Assembly (NCBI GenBank): GCA_903859795.1
Contig: CAIOOC010000532.1
Coordinates: 1-6,544, forward strand
Length of the DNA: 6,544 nucleotides
From: an uncultured Bacteroidia bacterium
GTDB lineage: Bacteria; Bacteroidota; Bacteroidia; Bacteroidales; Prolixibacteraceae
Reading direction: 5' to 3'
Part shown: piece by piece, positions 6,376 to 6,544 of the stretch
Layout: every line of letters begins with the position of its first letter
Position numbering within the stretch: the stretch's first letter is position 1
Made by a program: the position numbers and the translations under genes
The notes under the pieces: model-generated
Database searches by the model: none
What the model was told of the DNA's origin: nothing
Seen by the model: the letters and a program-made list of their open reading frames with translations, nothing else

Positions 6376-6399
6376 TTATGTTATCAAATATAAAGTGAT

Positions 6400-6543
6400 T
6401 TAATTGACTTGCTGTTTAAAACTTATAAAAATGCTATCATGAAAAAAAGTAAATTCCTCACCATTATGAGGTCTTGTTATATCTAAAAGAGCCCCAGTAA
6501 AATTTGATGGATTACTACCATTTCTTAAAAGGTCAATACCAGC
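6400..6543 (-). CDS. C-terminal end of an unrecognised minus-strand gene (partial)
   Basis: On the minus strand one frame stays open from the right edge for 47 codons to a TAA stop (complement of 6400-6402). The residues look like a natural protein end: GIDLLRNGSNPSNF, then GALLDITRP, then EEFTFFHDSIFISFKQQ. An open run of this length is unlikely by chance in such AT-rich DNA, and no other frame in the region is comparably open. The gene runs beyond the window and converges on the PrsW-like gene, with only 24 bases between the two stops and no obvious terminator hairpin. I do not recognise the family. The alternating aromatic and hydrophobic residues near the end would suit a final beta-strand, perhaps of an outer-membrane or beta-rich protein, but that is a guess. 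Confidence 0.62.
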   Translation of the reverse strand, partial: AGIDLLRNGSNPSNFTGALLDITRPHNGEEFTFFHDSIFISFKQQVN

Positions 6544-6544
6544 A

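Noticed and set aside
6439..6486. Plus-strand 15-codon frame beginning MKKSKFL
   Set aside because: It is very short, lies within the more convincing minus-strand partial gene, and has no ribosome binding site or family match.

Overview
The window looks like a piece of an anaerobic Bacteroidetes (Bacteroidales-like) chromosome. Base composition is AT-rich, Shine-Dalgarno sequences are mostly absent, and two intergenic regions carry close matches to the Bacteroidetes sigma-ABfr promoter (TTG, about 20 bases, TAnnTTTG). The central enzyme is an oxygen-sensitive glycyl radical enzyme, which fits a strict anaerobe.

Layout, left to right: a possible tail of an upstream gene (to 74); a small STAS-domain protein of the anti-anti-sigma type (100-393); a tight three-gene operon hpdB-hpdC-hpdA (480-4336); a 209-base intergenic region with a weak stem-loop, spaced short repeats and a promoter; an RsbW/SpoIIAB-like ATP-binding kinase (4546-4965) overlapping by 4 bases a second STAS protein (4962-5291); a PrsW-family membrane protease-like protein with its own promoter (5356-6375); and, facing it on the minus strand, the C-terminal end of a gene that runs off the right edge (6400-6543).

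The hpdBCA operon should encode 4-hydroxyphenylacetate decarboxylase, which converts the tyrosine fermentation product 4-hydroxyphenylacetate to p-cresol. All three components are present and intact: the large catalytic subunit, the small subunit with two [4Fe-4S] clusters, and the radical-SAM activase. The catalytic Cys, Glu and radical Gly, plus the Glu and His that I recall as contacting the phenol and carboxylate of the substrate in the clostridial enzyme, are all at corresponding positions.

The flanking genes are signalling genes: two STAS antagonists, one serine-kinase-like HATPase and one PrsW-like protease. All of these families belong to partner-switching or anti-sigma-factor control. 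Whether they regulate the decarboxylase or simply neighbour it cannot be decided from the sequence. No sigma factor, PP2C phosphatase, transporter or other tyrosine-degradation gene is visible in the window. I found no tRNA, rRNA, CRISPR array, insertion sequence or riboswitch.
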